Part shown: piece by piece, positions 44,970 through 54,064 of the stretch
How the letters are laid out: the number at the start of each line of letters is the position of its first letter
How positions within the stretch are numbered: position 1 is the stretch's first letter
NCBI RefSeq assembly: GCF_003003795.1
Contig: NZ_PVWK01000055.1
Coordinates: 1 to 56,980 of the forward strand
Length of the DNA: 56,980 nucleotides
From: Stenomitos frigidus ULC18
GTDB lineage: Bacteria; Cyanobacteriota; Cyanobacteriia; Leptolyngbyales; Leptolyngbyaceae
Reading direction: 5' to 3'
Position numbers and translations under genes: made by a program
The notes under the pieces: model-generated
Seen by the model: only the letters and a program-made list of their open reading frames with translations
Told to the model about the DNA's origin: nothing
Databases searched by the model: none

Positions 44970-45128
44970 CTACTGTCGGGCATCACGATTCATCGCGAAG
45001 TTGTAGACTGCGACCGCGATCGCCAGCACTAGCAAGAGGTGAATGAGACCACCAGCGATGTGAAGCGAGAAACCCAGTAGCCAGAAGGCAACTAGAACAA
45101 CGACGATACCCCAGAGCAATCCAAACAT
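44970..45128 (-). CDS. Lmo0937-family small membrane protein
   Basis: A 52-residue membrane protein starting MFGLLWGIVVVLVAFWLLG, with two spans and GGLIHLLLVLAIAVAVYN in the second, a pattern of the lmo0937 family. The ATG at 45128 has GGTGA 6 bases upstream; the longer frame to 45170 is not needed. Such proteins accumulate under stress in many bacteria; function unknown. Confidence 0.8.
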   Translation of the reverse strand: MFGLLWGIVVVLVAFWLLGFSLHIAGGLIHLLLVLAIAVAVYNFAMNRDARQ

Positions 45129-45435
45129 GGCAATCACCTGAAATCGATGCTGGCATTGTAGGAAGAACATTAGCTCTCAGAAACCACTCTAAAAGTAGAT
45201 CTATTACTGGCATAGGTAGAGTGAGCAATGCTCACTCTAAAAATCACTGCCTTAATTCTCAAAACGAATGGTTCTTCTGGATCTGGGGTGAAAATCGTAT
45301 AACTAGGATACTTTGGCAAGGCATAGCATCAATGGACATAAGTCACCTCGACTTCCGGTACAAATGTTTCACTTTAGCCGTTCGTGCCTATTCTTAATAA
45401 GAAGGCTATGACCGATCGCCAAAGGAGGATTCATT

Positions 45436-46038
45436 ATGCGTCTAGGCAAAGTCGTCAAATCTAATTCGCACTGCGACTACATTGTGGAACTCGACGATGA
45501 ACGCAGCCGGATCAATTCACCAAAGCCAGATGATTATGGGTTTGGCTGCTTTGTGCGGTTAGATGGCGGCGATCGTCATTGGGCCGTTGGGCTCGTCTAC
45601 AACACCCAATTGTTTAACCCCATGTTTCTCAATATGGGGCCACGCTTGTCGAGCGAACCCGATCCCGTCTTTGCGCCTGACCTCATTAGTGAAACCCGCA
45701 CGCTGCTATGGACCGTTTTAATTGGCACCCTGGAAGGTCAAAACGGAACATCCTATGGGGTTCACGGTATTCCGCGTGTGGTTGTCCCGGTCAACACACC
45801 GGTTGAAACCATGACACCGGACGAAATTCATCGCTTCCATCGTAATCAGGATGGGCAACCTCAATTTTGCTACTACAGCCATCTGCTGCGCTGTGGCGGT
45901 ACGTTTGCGGCTCAGCTCACACAGCAAGTTTTGACCGAACTGATCGATAGTCGCTTGTTTGAAGGAGAAGAGCAACGTGCCTTGAATATTCTTTGTAAAG
46001 AGTTATCCTGGAAAGAGACAATGAGCGCTATGCGGTAA
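45436..46038 (+). CDS. HAS-barrel-type cyanobacterial protein
   Basis: A 200-residue protein conserved in cyanobacteria. The N-terminal ~90 residues form a beta-barrel-like region (RLGKVVKSNSHCDYIVELD, GFGCFVRLDGGDRHWAVGLVYNT), as in the HAS barrel that precedes HerA-type ATPases and other NTPases. The rest is helical, with SHLLRCGGTFAAQLTQQVL. A strong AAAGGAGG site lies 7 bases before the ATG. No ATPase partner is adjacent, so the role is unknown. Confidence 0.75.
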   Translation: MRLGKVVKSNSHCDYIVELDDERSRINSPKPDDYGFGCFVRLDGGDRHWAVGLVYNTQLFNPMFLNMGPRLSSEPDPVFAPDLISETRTLLWTVLIGTLEGQNGTSYGVHGIPRVVVPVNTPVETMTPDEIHRFHRNQDGQPQFCYYSHLLRCGGTFAAQLTQQVLTELIDSRLFEGEEQRALNILCKELSWKETMSAMR

Positions 46039-46141
46039 TGGGAGATAACAAGCTAGGGGTCAGACACCTCTTGCCCTCTCGGACATAAGCTGTAGACTAC
46101 TCACTACGGGTAGCCTTGCCACCTGTGATCTGTTTCGCCAA

Positions 46142-46214
46142 CAAAAAACCGACAGTCCTCGAAAGAAACCTGTCGGTCAGTCGTGTGTTCCCTGTTGATG
46201 ACTCGGCTAAAGTT
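46142..46214 (-). ncRNA. Candidate small RNA, tandem unit 1
   Basis: About 72 nt, from a start about 7 bases after the -10 box TATAAA (46226-46221) to the terminator ACCGACAG/CTGTCGGT with a following T-run. The 5' part forms the hairpin GACTC...GAGTC. Confidence 0.6.
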
Positions 46215-46274
46215 GAGTCTTTTATAGTATCGTGCATCAGCCAAAAGGCTGATGCGATCTAGATCAGCATATAG

Positions 46275-46290
46275 TGTGATCTTCATCACA
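46275..46290. promoter_or_regulatory. CRP-type site of tandem unit 1
   Basis: TGTGATCTTCATCACA: the consensus TGTGA-N6-TCACA is matched perfectly. Its centre is about 69 bases before the predicted start of unit 1, a class I-like position. Confidence 0.65.
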
Positions 46291-46304
46291 TGTGTTTCAG
46301 CAAA

Positions 46305-46377
46305 TAAAAAACCGACAGTCCTCGAAAGAAACCTGTCGGTCAGTCGTGTGTTCCCTGTTGATGACTCGGCTAAAGTT
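46305..46377 (-). ncRNA. Candidate small RNA, tandem unit 2
   Basis: Nearly identical to unit 1: -10 box TATAAA (46388-46383), hairpin GACTC/GAGTC, then the same terminator at 46311-46340. Confidence 0.6.
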
Positions 46378-46437
46378 GAGTCTTTTATAGTATCGTGCAT
46401 CAGCCAAAAGGCTGATGCGATCTAGATCAGCATATAG

Positions 46438-46453
46438 TGTGATCTTCATCACA
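46438..46453. promoter_or_regulatory. CRP-type site of tandem unit 2
   Basis: TGTGATCTTCATCACA, identical to the site of unit 1, about 69 bases upstream of the predicted start. Confidence 0.65.
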
Positions 46454-46467
46454 TGTGTTTCAGCAAA

Positions 46468-46545
46468 TAAAAAACCGACAGTCCTCGAAAGAAACCTGTC
46501 GGTCAGTCGTGTGTTCCCTGTTGATGACTCGGCTAAAGTTGAGTC
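46468..46545 (-). ncRNA. Candidate small RNA, tandem unit 3
   Basis: The RNA half is as in units 1 and 2 (GACTC/GAGTC and terminator), but the -10 region differs (CATACTTTAG instead of ACTATAAAAG), so it may be weaker or differently controlled. Confidence 0.55.
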
Positions 46546-46610
46546 CCCTAAAGTATGTCTTTAGCGCCGTTTGGCCGATGCGATCAAGATCATCCTCGTT
46601 GGTGATCTTA

Positions 46611-46626
46611 ATCACATAGTTTTGCT
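46611..46626. promoter_or_regulatory. CRP-like site of tandem unit 3 (one mismatch)
   Basis: GGTGATCTTAATCACA, one change from TGTGA-N6-TCACA. It lies about 10 bp farther from its unit than the other two because of an indel. Confidence 0.5.
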
Positions 46627-46842
46627 CAGTAACCTGCATGATACGAATGATTACAGCGTCTCACTGAGTGCTTTTAAGTTGGTGGGCTACTTTAAACACA
46701 GGCTAGTTTAGGGACGCATAACCCATATTGCTTAAAGCTTCTGTGCTTTATGAAGGGGCGTTTGAGTCTCCAAGCTGCATCTGTAAACCTCGTTTTTTCA
46801 GTCGTTGATCAATCCTATTGCTTTACAAGCATTTGAACGGCA

Positions 46843-47934
46843 TCAGCGGCCCGATTGAGCCAGCACGGTTGTAAACCACTGCTCTAGTCGATCGCCCATA
46901 GCTTCTAACGAATACTCTGCCTCTGCCTGCTGGCGGCATGTATGACGATCGATGCCTTCCAGATGGGCGATCGCATCTATCAGACCAACGATATCGTCTG
47001 GCTCTACTAACCAGCCTGTCCTGCCATGCTGGACAATTTCTGTGGGTCCCCCTCGCCGATAGGCAATGACGGGGACACCACAGGCAAGGGCTTCGATCGC
47101 GACATTGCCAAACGCTTCGACCCAATGAGGCGTCATGATCAAGGCTTGACACTTGCCCAACGCCTTCTGAAGTTGAGCCGTTGGCAGAAACCCTTCGTAG
47201 CTGATCGGTGCCATTGGATAACGTTGCTGAATCTCCTGCCAGTAGGCGTGATCCTGCATGACCCCCCAAATTTTGAGCGGTATTTGAGTCGCTTGCGCTG
47301 CAGCCACGGCATCTTCTAACCCTTTTTCCGGTGCAAGGCGACCCACCCAGGCGAGGCTACGCTCTGGCTGCGAACAAAAGTCGTAGAGCGACAGGTCAAA
47401 GCCGTTACCCAGGACATGACATTGTGCGCCAAAGGCGAAGGTATCGGCTTGGGCTCGACTATGAACCCCAATGCTGTCTGGAAATTGCGCGATCGTTTGT
47501 CCAATCACGCCATCCATCGCGTCTGTCAGCGAACCCATACTCACCAGATGGGCGATCGGGCAGTCGAAAAAGGACGTTAAGTAAAACGGCAGCCAATCAT
47601 AGGCAAAGTTCACCAGCAAATCATACTCATCTTGAATCTGGCGGGCATACGTCCACATGTTGGCTAAAACGGCCTGACCAGGCATAGAGATCGGCGCCTC
47701 TCGTCCCTCGCTCTGTGCAGTCGTTTGCAAGGCGCCCTCAATTTCTACAACAGGGGCAGCGTCACACACCGATCCCTCTGGTGCCACAATTTTGACGGTG
47801 TGTTGTCGTGAAACTAACGCCTTAGCAATGTTGTGCAACGTCAGCTCGACACCGCCACCTAAGCCTGAGCCTAGTGCTCCCACAGAGGTCGATAACAGTA
47901 ATAGCCGTAAGGGTCGGTGCAATGTCAAGCTCAC
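46843..47934 (-). CDS. Family 4 glycosyltransferase
   Basis: A 363-residue GT-B glycosyltransferase. N-terminal GLGGGVELTLHNIAKALVSRQH (acceptor-side Gly-rich loop), then WVGRLAPEKGLEDAVAAA (donor-binding domain) and the GT4 signature EAFGNVAIEALACGVPVIAYRRGGPTEIV (split) with the retained Glu residues. It probably transfers a sugar to a lipid or polysaccharide. Its start overlaps the stop of the EamA transporter by four bases, so both are in an operon. Confidence 0.85.
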   Translation of the reverse strand: MSLTLHRPLRLLLLSTSVGALGSGLGGGVELTLHNIAKALVSRQHTVKIVAPEGSVCDAAPVVEIEGALQTTAQSEGREAPISMPGQAVLANMWTYARQIQDEYDLLVNFAYDWLPFYLTSFFDCPIAHLVSMGSLTDAMDGVIGQTIAQFPDSIGVHSRAQADTFAFGAQCHVLGNGFDLSLYDFCSQPERSLAWVGRLAPEKGLEDAVAAAQATQIPLKIWGVMQDHAYWQEIQQRYPMAPISYEGFLPTAQLQKALGKCQALIMTPHWVEAFGNVAIEALACGVPVIAYRRGGPTEIVQHGRTGWLVEPDDIVGLIDAIAHLEGIDRHTCRQQAEAEYSLEAMGDRLEQWFTTVLAQSGR

Positions 47935-49022
47935 TCCGGTTCGCTCACTGGCATTGTGACAGTTGCCAACTCTGCCAATGCAACAGTTTCTGGTTTAGCT
48001 AAGGCGTCAGTCACGGTCTGAACGACAGGTGTACGACTGAACCTGACTGCCAGACGCTCACGCTGATTGATGAAATAAATGCTGACGAGCGTCAGACTTA
48101 CCCCAAACCACTGTAGTGGGCTCAGCAGTTCGGACAAGAACAAGTTACCAAACAGCAGCGCAAAGATCGGTGTTAAAAAGGTCAACGAACTGAGGCTGGT
48201 CAGGCTACCGCTGGAAGCAAAGTAGAAGAACAAGCCGTAGGCGATCGCGCTACCAAACACGGTTGCATATCCCATCGCTATCCAGCTCGACCCATCTAAA
48301 TGCAACCACTGATCGTCTTCAAACCGTGATGAGAGTGCAAACAGGGGCAGTCCACCCAGAATCATATGCCACCCAGTGGCAGTGATGGGGTCGGCATGAC
48401 GACTGACGTAGCGCATGAGTACCGTCCCCACAGCCATTGATAGAGCTGCCAGCAGCATCAGCCACTGCCCATTTTGAAACAGATCGTGCATTAGATCCGC
48501 ACCCAGTTGGAGGCCGTTCGGTAGCGATCGCTGCTGCCAAACATTCAGCAGCCATTCCTCTGGCAAGCCGAGCAGACTGATACCAACGACACCGAGCAGC
48601 AGCCCTAGCCAACCCCATAGCCCAATCCGTTCGCCAAAGAGCCACAGCGCCATCAGCGCCACCGCCAGCGGCTGCGAGTCAATCATCACAGAGCCCAAAC
48701 CTGCGCCGGTTCTGACCAACCCTTCTGCTAAAAATCCCTGAAAGAGAGAGCCATCCACGACGGCAAATAGCAGAATCCATAGCCACGCTGCCCAACCTTT
48801 AGGTTGTGGTCTGCCCATCAGCATGCCAGCACCCAATACCATCACACCTGCAGGTACGAGCCTCACTCCTGCCATAAAAAGTGGCGTCGTGTTGGGAATG
48901 ACACCTTTCATGGCGACCATAGCGGTGCCCCAAAAGAAAAAAGGCGCAATTAACAACAGTGGCGCAATGAGCTTCCCGCCGGGGGCCAGGCTAGGCTGCG
49001 GTGGAGTGAGGTTTGAGTCCAT
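47931..49022 (-). CDS. EamA-family (DMT) transporter
   Basis: A 363-residue membrane protein with ten predicted spans in two EamA repeats: LLIAPFFFWGTAMVAMKGVI in the first and GWHMILGGLPLFALSSRF in the second. Members export metabolites such as amino acids or sugars; the substrate is not evident. A Thr/Val-rich C-terminal tail (about 40 residues) is extra. First gene of the two-gene operon with the glycosyltransferase. Confidence 0.85.
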   Translation of the reverse strand: MDSNLTPPQPSLAPGGKLIAPLLLIAPFFFWGTAMVAMKGVIPNTTPLFMAGVRLVPAGVMVLGAGMLMGRPQPKGWAAWLWILLFAVVDGSLFQGFLAEGLVRTGAGLGSVMIDSQPLAVALMALWLFGERIGLWGWLGLLLGVVGISLLGLPEEWLLNVWQQRSLPNGLQLGADLMHDLFQNGQWLMLLAALSMAVGTVLMRYVSRHADPITATGWHMILGGLPLFALSSRFEDDQWLHLDGSSWIAMGYATVFGSAIAYGLFFYFASSGSLTSLSSLTFLTPIFALLFGNLFLSELLSPLQWFGVSLTLVSIYFINQRERLAVRFSRTPVVQTVTDALAKPETVALAELATVTMPVSEPE

Positions 49023-49480
49023 GATGCAAGCGTAGCTTGGCAGCCACGTGTGAACGCGTATTGATCAGATCGAGTTCTACAATTGTAGCTAATCTTGTAC
49101 TTATGTTAAGTAGCTTAAAGAGCGATCGTGGCTGCTCACTGGCTGATCAGCTGCAACGCTTCTCCTGGGATTAGGATTGAGTTCTTGCTACAGAAAAGCT
49201 CGCTCATAACTCTCATTATTCACTCATGCTTCAGCCCTGCCGTAGCTGGATCGCTGTGTTTTGATCGGTGAATTGAGGCGCTTCGATCGACCGCAACTTG
49301 ACCCGTGCTAAATTGCCGTCGATCTGGTTGATCGTCTAATTGTGAAGTAATGAGGCACACTGGAACTGGAGCGCCCTGCAGAAATTGGTTTATTCCGTTT
49401 TGTCGGTGTCTCACAAGGACGATCACGGCATTGTTTCCGATCGCTCTTGTCTAAGTTGACCCATTGTCTCTTGAATCACT
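49023..49480. other. Intergenic stretch, nothing certain
   Basis: About 460 bp between divergent genes. An open frame at 49220-49426 on the minus strand has no supporting features. Promoters for the genes on either side are expected here. Confidence 0.4.
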
Positions 49481-50320
49481 ATGGTCTGGCCCTTTAAGCC
49501 TCGGTTTCAAAAACAAATTGCGCGGATCGAAATCAACGGCGCGATCGCGGGTGCAACGCGCAAACGTGTGTTGGATGCACTCAAAACAGTCGAAGAGCGT
49601 CGTTTTCCAGCATTGTTATTGCGGATTGACAGCCCCGGCGGCACGGTAGGCGATTCGCAGGAAATCTACGATGCCTTAAAGCGCTTGCAGCGTAAAACCA
49701 AAATTGTGGCTAGCTTTGGCAACATCTCAGCCTCCGGTGGCGTTTACATTGGGATGGGTGCCGAGCACATTGTGGCGAATCCCGGCACGATCACGGGCAG
49801 CATTGGGGTAATTTTGCGGGGCAACAACTTAGAGCGCCTACTTGACAAGGTTGGCGTTTCGTTCAAAGTGGTGAAATCGGGTCCGTATAAAGATATTTTG
49901 GCGTTTGATCGCGAAATCACTGAACCCGAAAAAACTATTTTGCAAGAGCTCATTGATGTGAGCTACCAGCAATTTGTGCAAACCGTTGCTGACGGGCGCA
50001 AACTCGCTGTTGAAACAGTGCGAAGCTTTGCCGACGGACGCGTGTTTACTGGACAGCAGGCGTTGAACCTTGGTTTGGTCGATCGCCTGGGCACTGAGGA
50101 AGACGCGCGTTGTTGGGCCGCAGAACTGGCAGGGCTAGATCCCGAAAAAACCCGCTGTTTTACGCTAGAAGAACGCAAACCATTGCTGAATCGGCTGGTT
50201 TCAAGAGAGTCTAGCCAATTCAGTCAACTGGCTGCTCTGCCTGGGTTCGCAACGAGCATTGAGTGGCTGGAGTTTGAGCTGTCTACAAGCGGGTTACCGC
50301 TCTGGCTCTATCGTCCCTAA
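49481..50320 (+). CDS. sppA: Signal peptide peptidase SppA-type protease
   Basis: A 279-residue serine protease of the ClpP/crotonase fold. The catalytic Ser is in NISASGGVYIG, and the Lys is in VKSGPYKDI. The oxyanion region LLRIDSPGGTVGDSQ and GTITGSIGVI are also conserved. It is the short (SohB-like) form with a single protease domain and no clear N-terminal membrane span, so it may be soluble or associated with the thylakoid. It degrades cleaved signal peptides or membrane proteins. Confidence 0.9.
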   Translation: MVWPFKPRFQKQIARIEINGAIAGATRKRVLDALKTVEERRFPALLLRIDSPGGTVGDSQEIYDALKRLQRKTKIVASFGNISASGGVYIGMGAEHIVANPGTITGSIGVILRGNNLERLLDKVGVSFKVVKSGPYKDILAFDREITEPEKTILQELIDVSYQQFVQTVADGRKLAVETVRSFADGRVFTGQQALNLGLVDRLGTEEDARCWAAELAGLDPEKTRCFTLEERKPLLNRLVSRESSQFSQLAALPGFATSIEWLEFELSTSGLPLWLYRP

Positions 50321-50501
50321 ACACTGTCTCTCTAAACGCAAAGTCTTGATAAGGGAACTTGCACCCTAGCTGCCATGCTGAGCATTTGCAGCCATGATGA
50401 AGATCAGCCATGATTGAGTTCGGGTCTCTCAACCGACAGAGAAGCCTGATTTAATTCTGGTTAGCATTAAAAACTTTATTGAAAGGCGCGGAGGATTGAG
50501 C

Positions 50502-50906
50502 GTGGGTTGGAAAGTGCGAGCAGTACGTGGAGCAACGACAGTCTCAGAAAATTCGATTGAAGCGATTCGTTCAGCAGTACATGAACTGCTGAACGAACTA
50601 GAAACCCACAATCAAATCGATCCTGACGAAATTGTCAGCGCCACCTTTTCGGCGACCCGTGACCTGGATGCGATTTTTCCGGCATCGATCGCCCGTGAGC
50701 GTCCGCGGTGGTCAAACGTACCCCTGCTAGACGTACAGCAGATGCATGTCAACGGTAGCCTGGAGCGCTGCATCCGCTTTCTTATCCACTTCAATACACC
50801 AAACCCAGATCTTGAGATTTACCATCCCTACCTGCGTCATGCGAGGTCTTTGAGACCTGATTGGACGATGGCTCAGGTCGCTCTGATCTCAAAATCGACG
50901 CTATGA
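50502..50906 (+). CDS. aroH: Chorismate mutase, AroH type
   Basis: A 134-residue enzyme that converts chorismate to prephenate in phenylalanine and tyrosine synthesis. AroH-fold residues: WKVRAVRGATTVSENS (Arg7), ATFSATRDLDAIFPA (Arg90-type active site loop) and the C-terminal block RCIRFLIHFNT. I start at GTG 50502, 7 bases after GGAGG; a TTG two codons earlier is too close to that site. Monocistronic, convergent with the gene at 51040. Confidence 0.9.
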   Translation: MGWKVRAVRGATTVSENSIEAIRSAVHELLNELETHNQIDPDEIVSATFSATRDLDAIFPASIARERPRWSNVPLLDVQQMHVNGSLERCIRFLIHFNTPNPDLEIYHPYLRHARSLRPDWTMAQVALISKSTL

Positions 50907-50922
50907 CCTCAAGTCCAACGCC

Positions 50923-51030
50923 GAAGCAACGCTATTAATCCACCTCTCGGTGCCTCACAGCGTTGCTTCAAAGGAATCGTTTAGAAATGTCATAGCCTTC
51001 CGAATGAGGGACGTTACCTGCAACGTCCCT
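50923..51030. terminator. Two inverted repeats between convergent genes
   Basis: GAAGCAACGCT (50923-50933) pairs with AGCGTTGCTTC (50959-50969), and AGGGACGTT (51007-51015) with AACGTCCCT (51022-51030). The second hairpin has a short T stretch. They lie between aroH and the minus-strand gene at 51040 and may terminate both. Confidence 0.55.
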
Positions 51031-51039
51031 TTAACCTGT

Positions 51040-51420
51040 TTAGGCCTCAGGTGTGGCTTGTGTAACCACACCAGCGTTGCGTTCTGCAAAATACTTGTTC
51101 AAAAACGTACTCGCCAACGATAAGACAACAGGGCCCAGGATAAACGCCAGCAGACCATCGACTCTAAAGCCAGGTACCAGCACGGATGCCAACCAGAAGC
51201 ACAAGCCGTTCACCACTAGGGTGAAGAGCCCTAAGGTGAGAAACGTCAATGGCAAGGACAAAATGGACAAAACAGGCTTCACAAACGCGTTGACCAGCCC
51301 GATCGATACCGCTGCAATCAAAGCCGCAGGAAAGGTGGCAATATCAACTCCAGGCACAGCGAGATCAACGATGAGCAGGCTAAGGGCTGTCGCCAGCAAG
51401 GTTAAAAGATTTCCGACCAT
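51040..51420 (-). CDS. YvlD/phage-holin-4-type membrane protein
   Basis: A 126-residue protein with four spans: MVGNLLTLLATALSLLIVD, IATFPAALIAAVSIGLVNAF, ILSLPLTFLTLGLFTLVVNG and ILGPVVLSLASTFLNKYF. This is the Phage_holin_4_2 / YvlD family of small conserved membrane proteins, which despite the name is chromosomal in most bacteria. Function unclear, probably envelope maintenance. Confidence 0.85.
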   Translation of the reverse strand: MVGNLLTLLATALSLLIVDLAVPGVDIATFPAALIAAVSIGLVNAFVKPVLSILSLPLTFLTLGLFTLVVNGLCFWLASVLVPGFRVDGLLAFILGPVVLSLASTFLNKYFAERNAGVVTQATPEA

Positions 51421-51581
51421 AATTTTTCCCTCAAATTTACCAAGCGTTAAGGTTCTTGCTATGCCTACATTATTGAGGGAAGGCTGGCAGAGAGTATCTC
51501 TACCTGGATAGATTTCAGGTGGCCGATCGCAGAAAATTGGTAGATGCGAACAGCCATAGCCACGATCAATGGCTACCAGAC

Positions 51582-52580
51582 TTATGACGAAGACGGTGTA
51601 GAACGTCCTGAAAGCAACGGCTCAGCCGCTTCAACGTCAACTACTTCATCCACTAGGGGTGGTACAGCAACGGTTTCTTTAAAGGGCGTTGTCACTGCTG
51701 ACTGCGGTTTGTGAAAGCGAATACCTAGTACAACATCGTACAGAAAGCCAAAAAAGTCTTTCGGCGTTTGTAAGATGCCCAATGACTGATGCGATCCTTT
51801 AGCGTCTAACAGCGGCTTGGTCGCGAAGTAAGCCGGCTGATAGTTGTACCAAGGAATGGATGGCCAAAGATGATGCACCAGGTGGTAATTCTGCCCCATG
51901 ATCAGCAGATTCAGAATGGCGCTGGGGTAAACCCTCGCATTCCTCCAGCGATCGCGCTCATTAAACGGGCGATGCGGTAAGTAATCAAAAAACAACCCGA
52001 GCGCCAAACCCACGATCGCAAGCGGGACAAACCAGTAATTGAAGACGTAATCTGTAAAGCCGAATTGGAAAGAAGCGTACACGATCGCGGCCAACGCCAG
52101 ACGGGCAACAACCCATTCCCATAGTTCATACTTTCGCCACAGTTTGCGCTGGAAAAAGTAGAACTCGTGGTACAAAAAGCGTGCGTTGATAATCCACAAC
52201 GGCCCAGCCGTAGAAACGACATGATCTGGATCGTTATGGGGGTCATTCACATGAGCATGATGCTGCATGTGGACACGTGTAAATACTGGAAACGAGAAAC
52301 ATAGCATCAACGCGCTGGCATGGCCCAAAATAGCGTTGATCACTCGGTTGCGATGTGCCACGTTGTGACAGGCATCATGAATCACAGTACCAACAATGTG
52401 CAGTGCCACAAAATTGAGTAAAAAACTGCACCAATGGTACCAATGCCAACAAAAGTAACCCAAAGTAGAGACCAACGCCAGCGCCACTGCACTGATGAAC
52501 ATCAGCAGCGTTGGATTTAAATCGCCAGGAGGACCTAGCAATTCCTTGGGCACCGTCAGGGGCTTCACTGCCTCCGACAT
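51582..52580 (-). CDS. crtR: Beta-carotene hydroxylase
   Basis: A 332-residue di-iron membrane hydroxylase that turns beta-carotene into zeaxanthin. The three His boxes of the desaturase-type enzymes are visible: HDACHNVAH, HMQHHAHVNDPHNDPDH and NYHLVHHLWPSIPWY. Several spans flank them. N-terminal MSEAVKPLTVPKELLGPPGD matches cyanobacterial CrtR. The last ~40 residues are a variable tail. It stands apart from crtB-crtP in the window. Confidence 0.95.
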   Translation of the reverse strand: MSEAVKPLTVPKELLGPPGDLNPTLLMFISAVALALVSTLGYFCWHWYHWCSFLLNFVALHIVGTVIHDACHNVAHRNRVINAILGHASALMLCFSFPVFTRVHMQHHAHVNDPHNDPDHVVSTAGPLWIINARFLYHEFYFFQRKLWRKYELWEWVVARLALAAIVYASFQFGFTDYVFNYWFVPLAIVGLALGLFFDYLPHRPFNERDRWRNARVYPSAILNLLIMGQNYHLVHHLWPSIPWYNYQPAYFATKPLLDAKGSHQSLGILQTPKDFFGFLYDVVLGIRFHKPQSAVTTPFKETVAVPPLVDEVVDVEAAEPLLSGRSTPSSS

Positions 52581-52940
52581 TTACGGTTCTGCTCCTGCTA
52601 ATCACCAACGCGTAGTATACGATACCTACTGTTTCAAAATAAAGTTTTGTGAAATTAGCTCCCCTAATCTAGGTTTGCTTACAGCGGTGCCTTTGGTTAT
52701 GGAACGCGCTGCAGAATAGCGCTATGCCCTGCTGGCAAAAGTTTTTGCCCATGAGGCCAGCGGTAACGATAGGGGTATAACGCGTTGAAATCATGCCGTT
52801 AAAGGGAACTTTGATTCAGATGAGGCAGTCTTCAAGATTGTGGGAGAGCAATGTGCAAGGTCTTGGGCTGTCATTAGCAAACGATCGACTATTTTCGCCA
52901 TTGTCGCTTCAGTCACCACAGTATTTTTGAGGTTTTTGCT

Positions 52941-53777
52941 ATGTCGTTACCGAGTTTAGGAAGAGGGTTAAGTCGTTCAGCGGCGTCTTTCAACGGACTA
53001 GGCGTATCGCTAGGTATAGTGCTGCTATTAGGAAGCAGTGGCGCGATCGCACCACCGACCTTTGCTCGCACCGTACGGCCTTTGCAGGTGGCTCAAACAA
53101 CGGCACCTGGTTCAGGTGATGTCATTGTCAACACAGAGCCTCAGAGACCTGGCTCGACGACCAGACCCAGTAGTGGCTCAACGACCACATCAGCGTCTGG
53201 TAACCGCTTCACGTGTGAGATGGCAAGCGGACAGTACACCGTGATGTACCACCCCGAAAGCCAGCCATCCCAGTCGTACCCCTGGGCCGTGCCAAGCAAC
53301 ATGGGTGGTGGTTGGGATGCCAACCGTCGCTGCAGCGAAATTAGCCGTCGTCTGGAGTCATACCGACCGGATGGGCTATTGGAAATGAAGACGGGCGCAG
53401 AGAACGGCTACAACACTGTTTGTGTGACGACTGAGAGAGTTTCAAGCTGTCGCATTGTGCTGACGGTGCCCAATGGCCAAGATCCGACATCGACGCGCGA
53501 TCGTGTCTTTCAAAACCTGACCGTTGCCGATAGTGGGCAGCAGACTCAGGGCGTCAATACTTACGTAGGTGGCGGCAGCAGCAACATTTTGGATCAAATC
53601 GGACGCGCCATTGGTGGGTTGTCCAATGCCCAGATTGGCGACATCGGCAGCAGTCGCGCTGATGGGATCAACCTGCGTCCCTTCCTCGATCGCCGGGACG
53701 GGGGGACAGGTGAAAAACTAAGCGGTACATCCAGAGTCTCCAGCCCCCGGTTGCTGAACCCTGGTAAGTTCCGTTAA
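52941..53777 (+). CDS. COP23-domain secreted protein
   Basis: A 278-residue protein with an N-terminal signal-like span (about 20-45, VSLGIVLLLGSSGAIAPPTFA) and a Ser/Thr-rich linker. The COP23 domain spans about 90-210: FTCEMASGQYTVMYHPES, WDANRRCSEISRRLESYRPDGLLEMKTG, VCVTTERVSSCRIVLTVPNGQDPTS, with conserved Cys residues that may pair. COP23 was named after a circadian-oscillating protein of cyanobacteria. Function unknown. A terminator follows. Confidence 0.85.
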   Translation: MSLPSLGRGLSRSAASFNGLGVSLGIVLLLGSSGAIAPPTFARTVRPLQVAQTTAPGSGDVIVNTEPQRPGSTTRPSSGSTTTSASGNRFTCEMASGQYTVMYHPESQPSQSYPWAVPSNMGGGWDANRRCSEISRRLESYRPDGLLEMKTGAENGYNTVCVTTERVSSCRIVLTVPNGQDPTSTRDRVFQNLTVADSGQQTQGVNTYVGGGSSNILDQIGRAIGGLSNAQIGDIGSSRADGINLRPFLDRRDGGTGEKLSGTSRVSSPRLLNPGKFR

Positions 53778-53799
53778 AGCAAACGTTCAACTCTCAACG

Positions 53800-53835
53800 A
53801 ACGAGCAGCCCTGCATCTTGTGGGGCTTTTTTAGT
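53800..53835 (+). terminator. Intrinsic terminator of the COP23 gene
   Basis: AGCCC-TGCATCTTGT-GGGGCT followed by TTTTT, about 30 bases after the stop codon. Confidence 0.75.
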
Positions 53836-54064
53836 CGCTATAAAGCTGACGGCTGCAACGATCAGGAGACAGGCTTCGCTTCTCCCGAATGCTTGGCTGC
53901 TGGCTTCTGACTCCTGCCACTCGTCTACCGCTAGAGCGATTTTTCAATGAGCTTCTCACTACCGTTGAGCACGTTGGCTGTATCAATCTCTACCGAACTG
54001 CCAGCGCAGATCCGTTAAGTTCATAACAACCCCTTTGAGTGATCTTCACTACATTTTTTGATTC

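Larger units (their letters stand above)
46142..46630 (-). repeat. 163-bp tandem repeat array, three units
   Basis: The same hairpin (ACCGACAG...CTGTCGGT) recurs at 46148, 46311 and 46474 with period 163. Units 1 and 2 are nearly identical, and unit 3 is diverged in its promoter half. Each unit, on the minus strand, has a CRP-like palindrome, a hairpin, a promoter and a terminator. Confidence 0.9.

Noticed and set aside
46104-46400. 98-residue open frame across the tandem repeats
   Set aside because: It is made of repeat copies containing hairpins and terminators and repeats its own sequence with the 163-bp period; no ribosome site.
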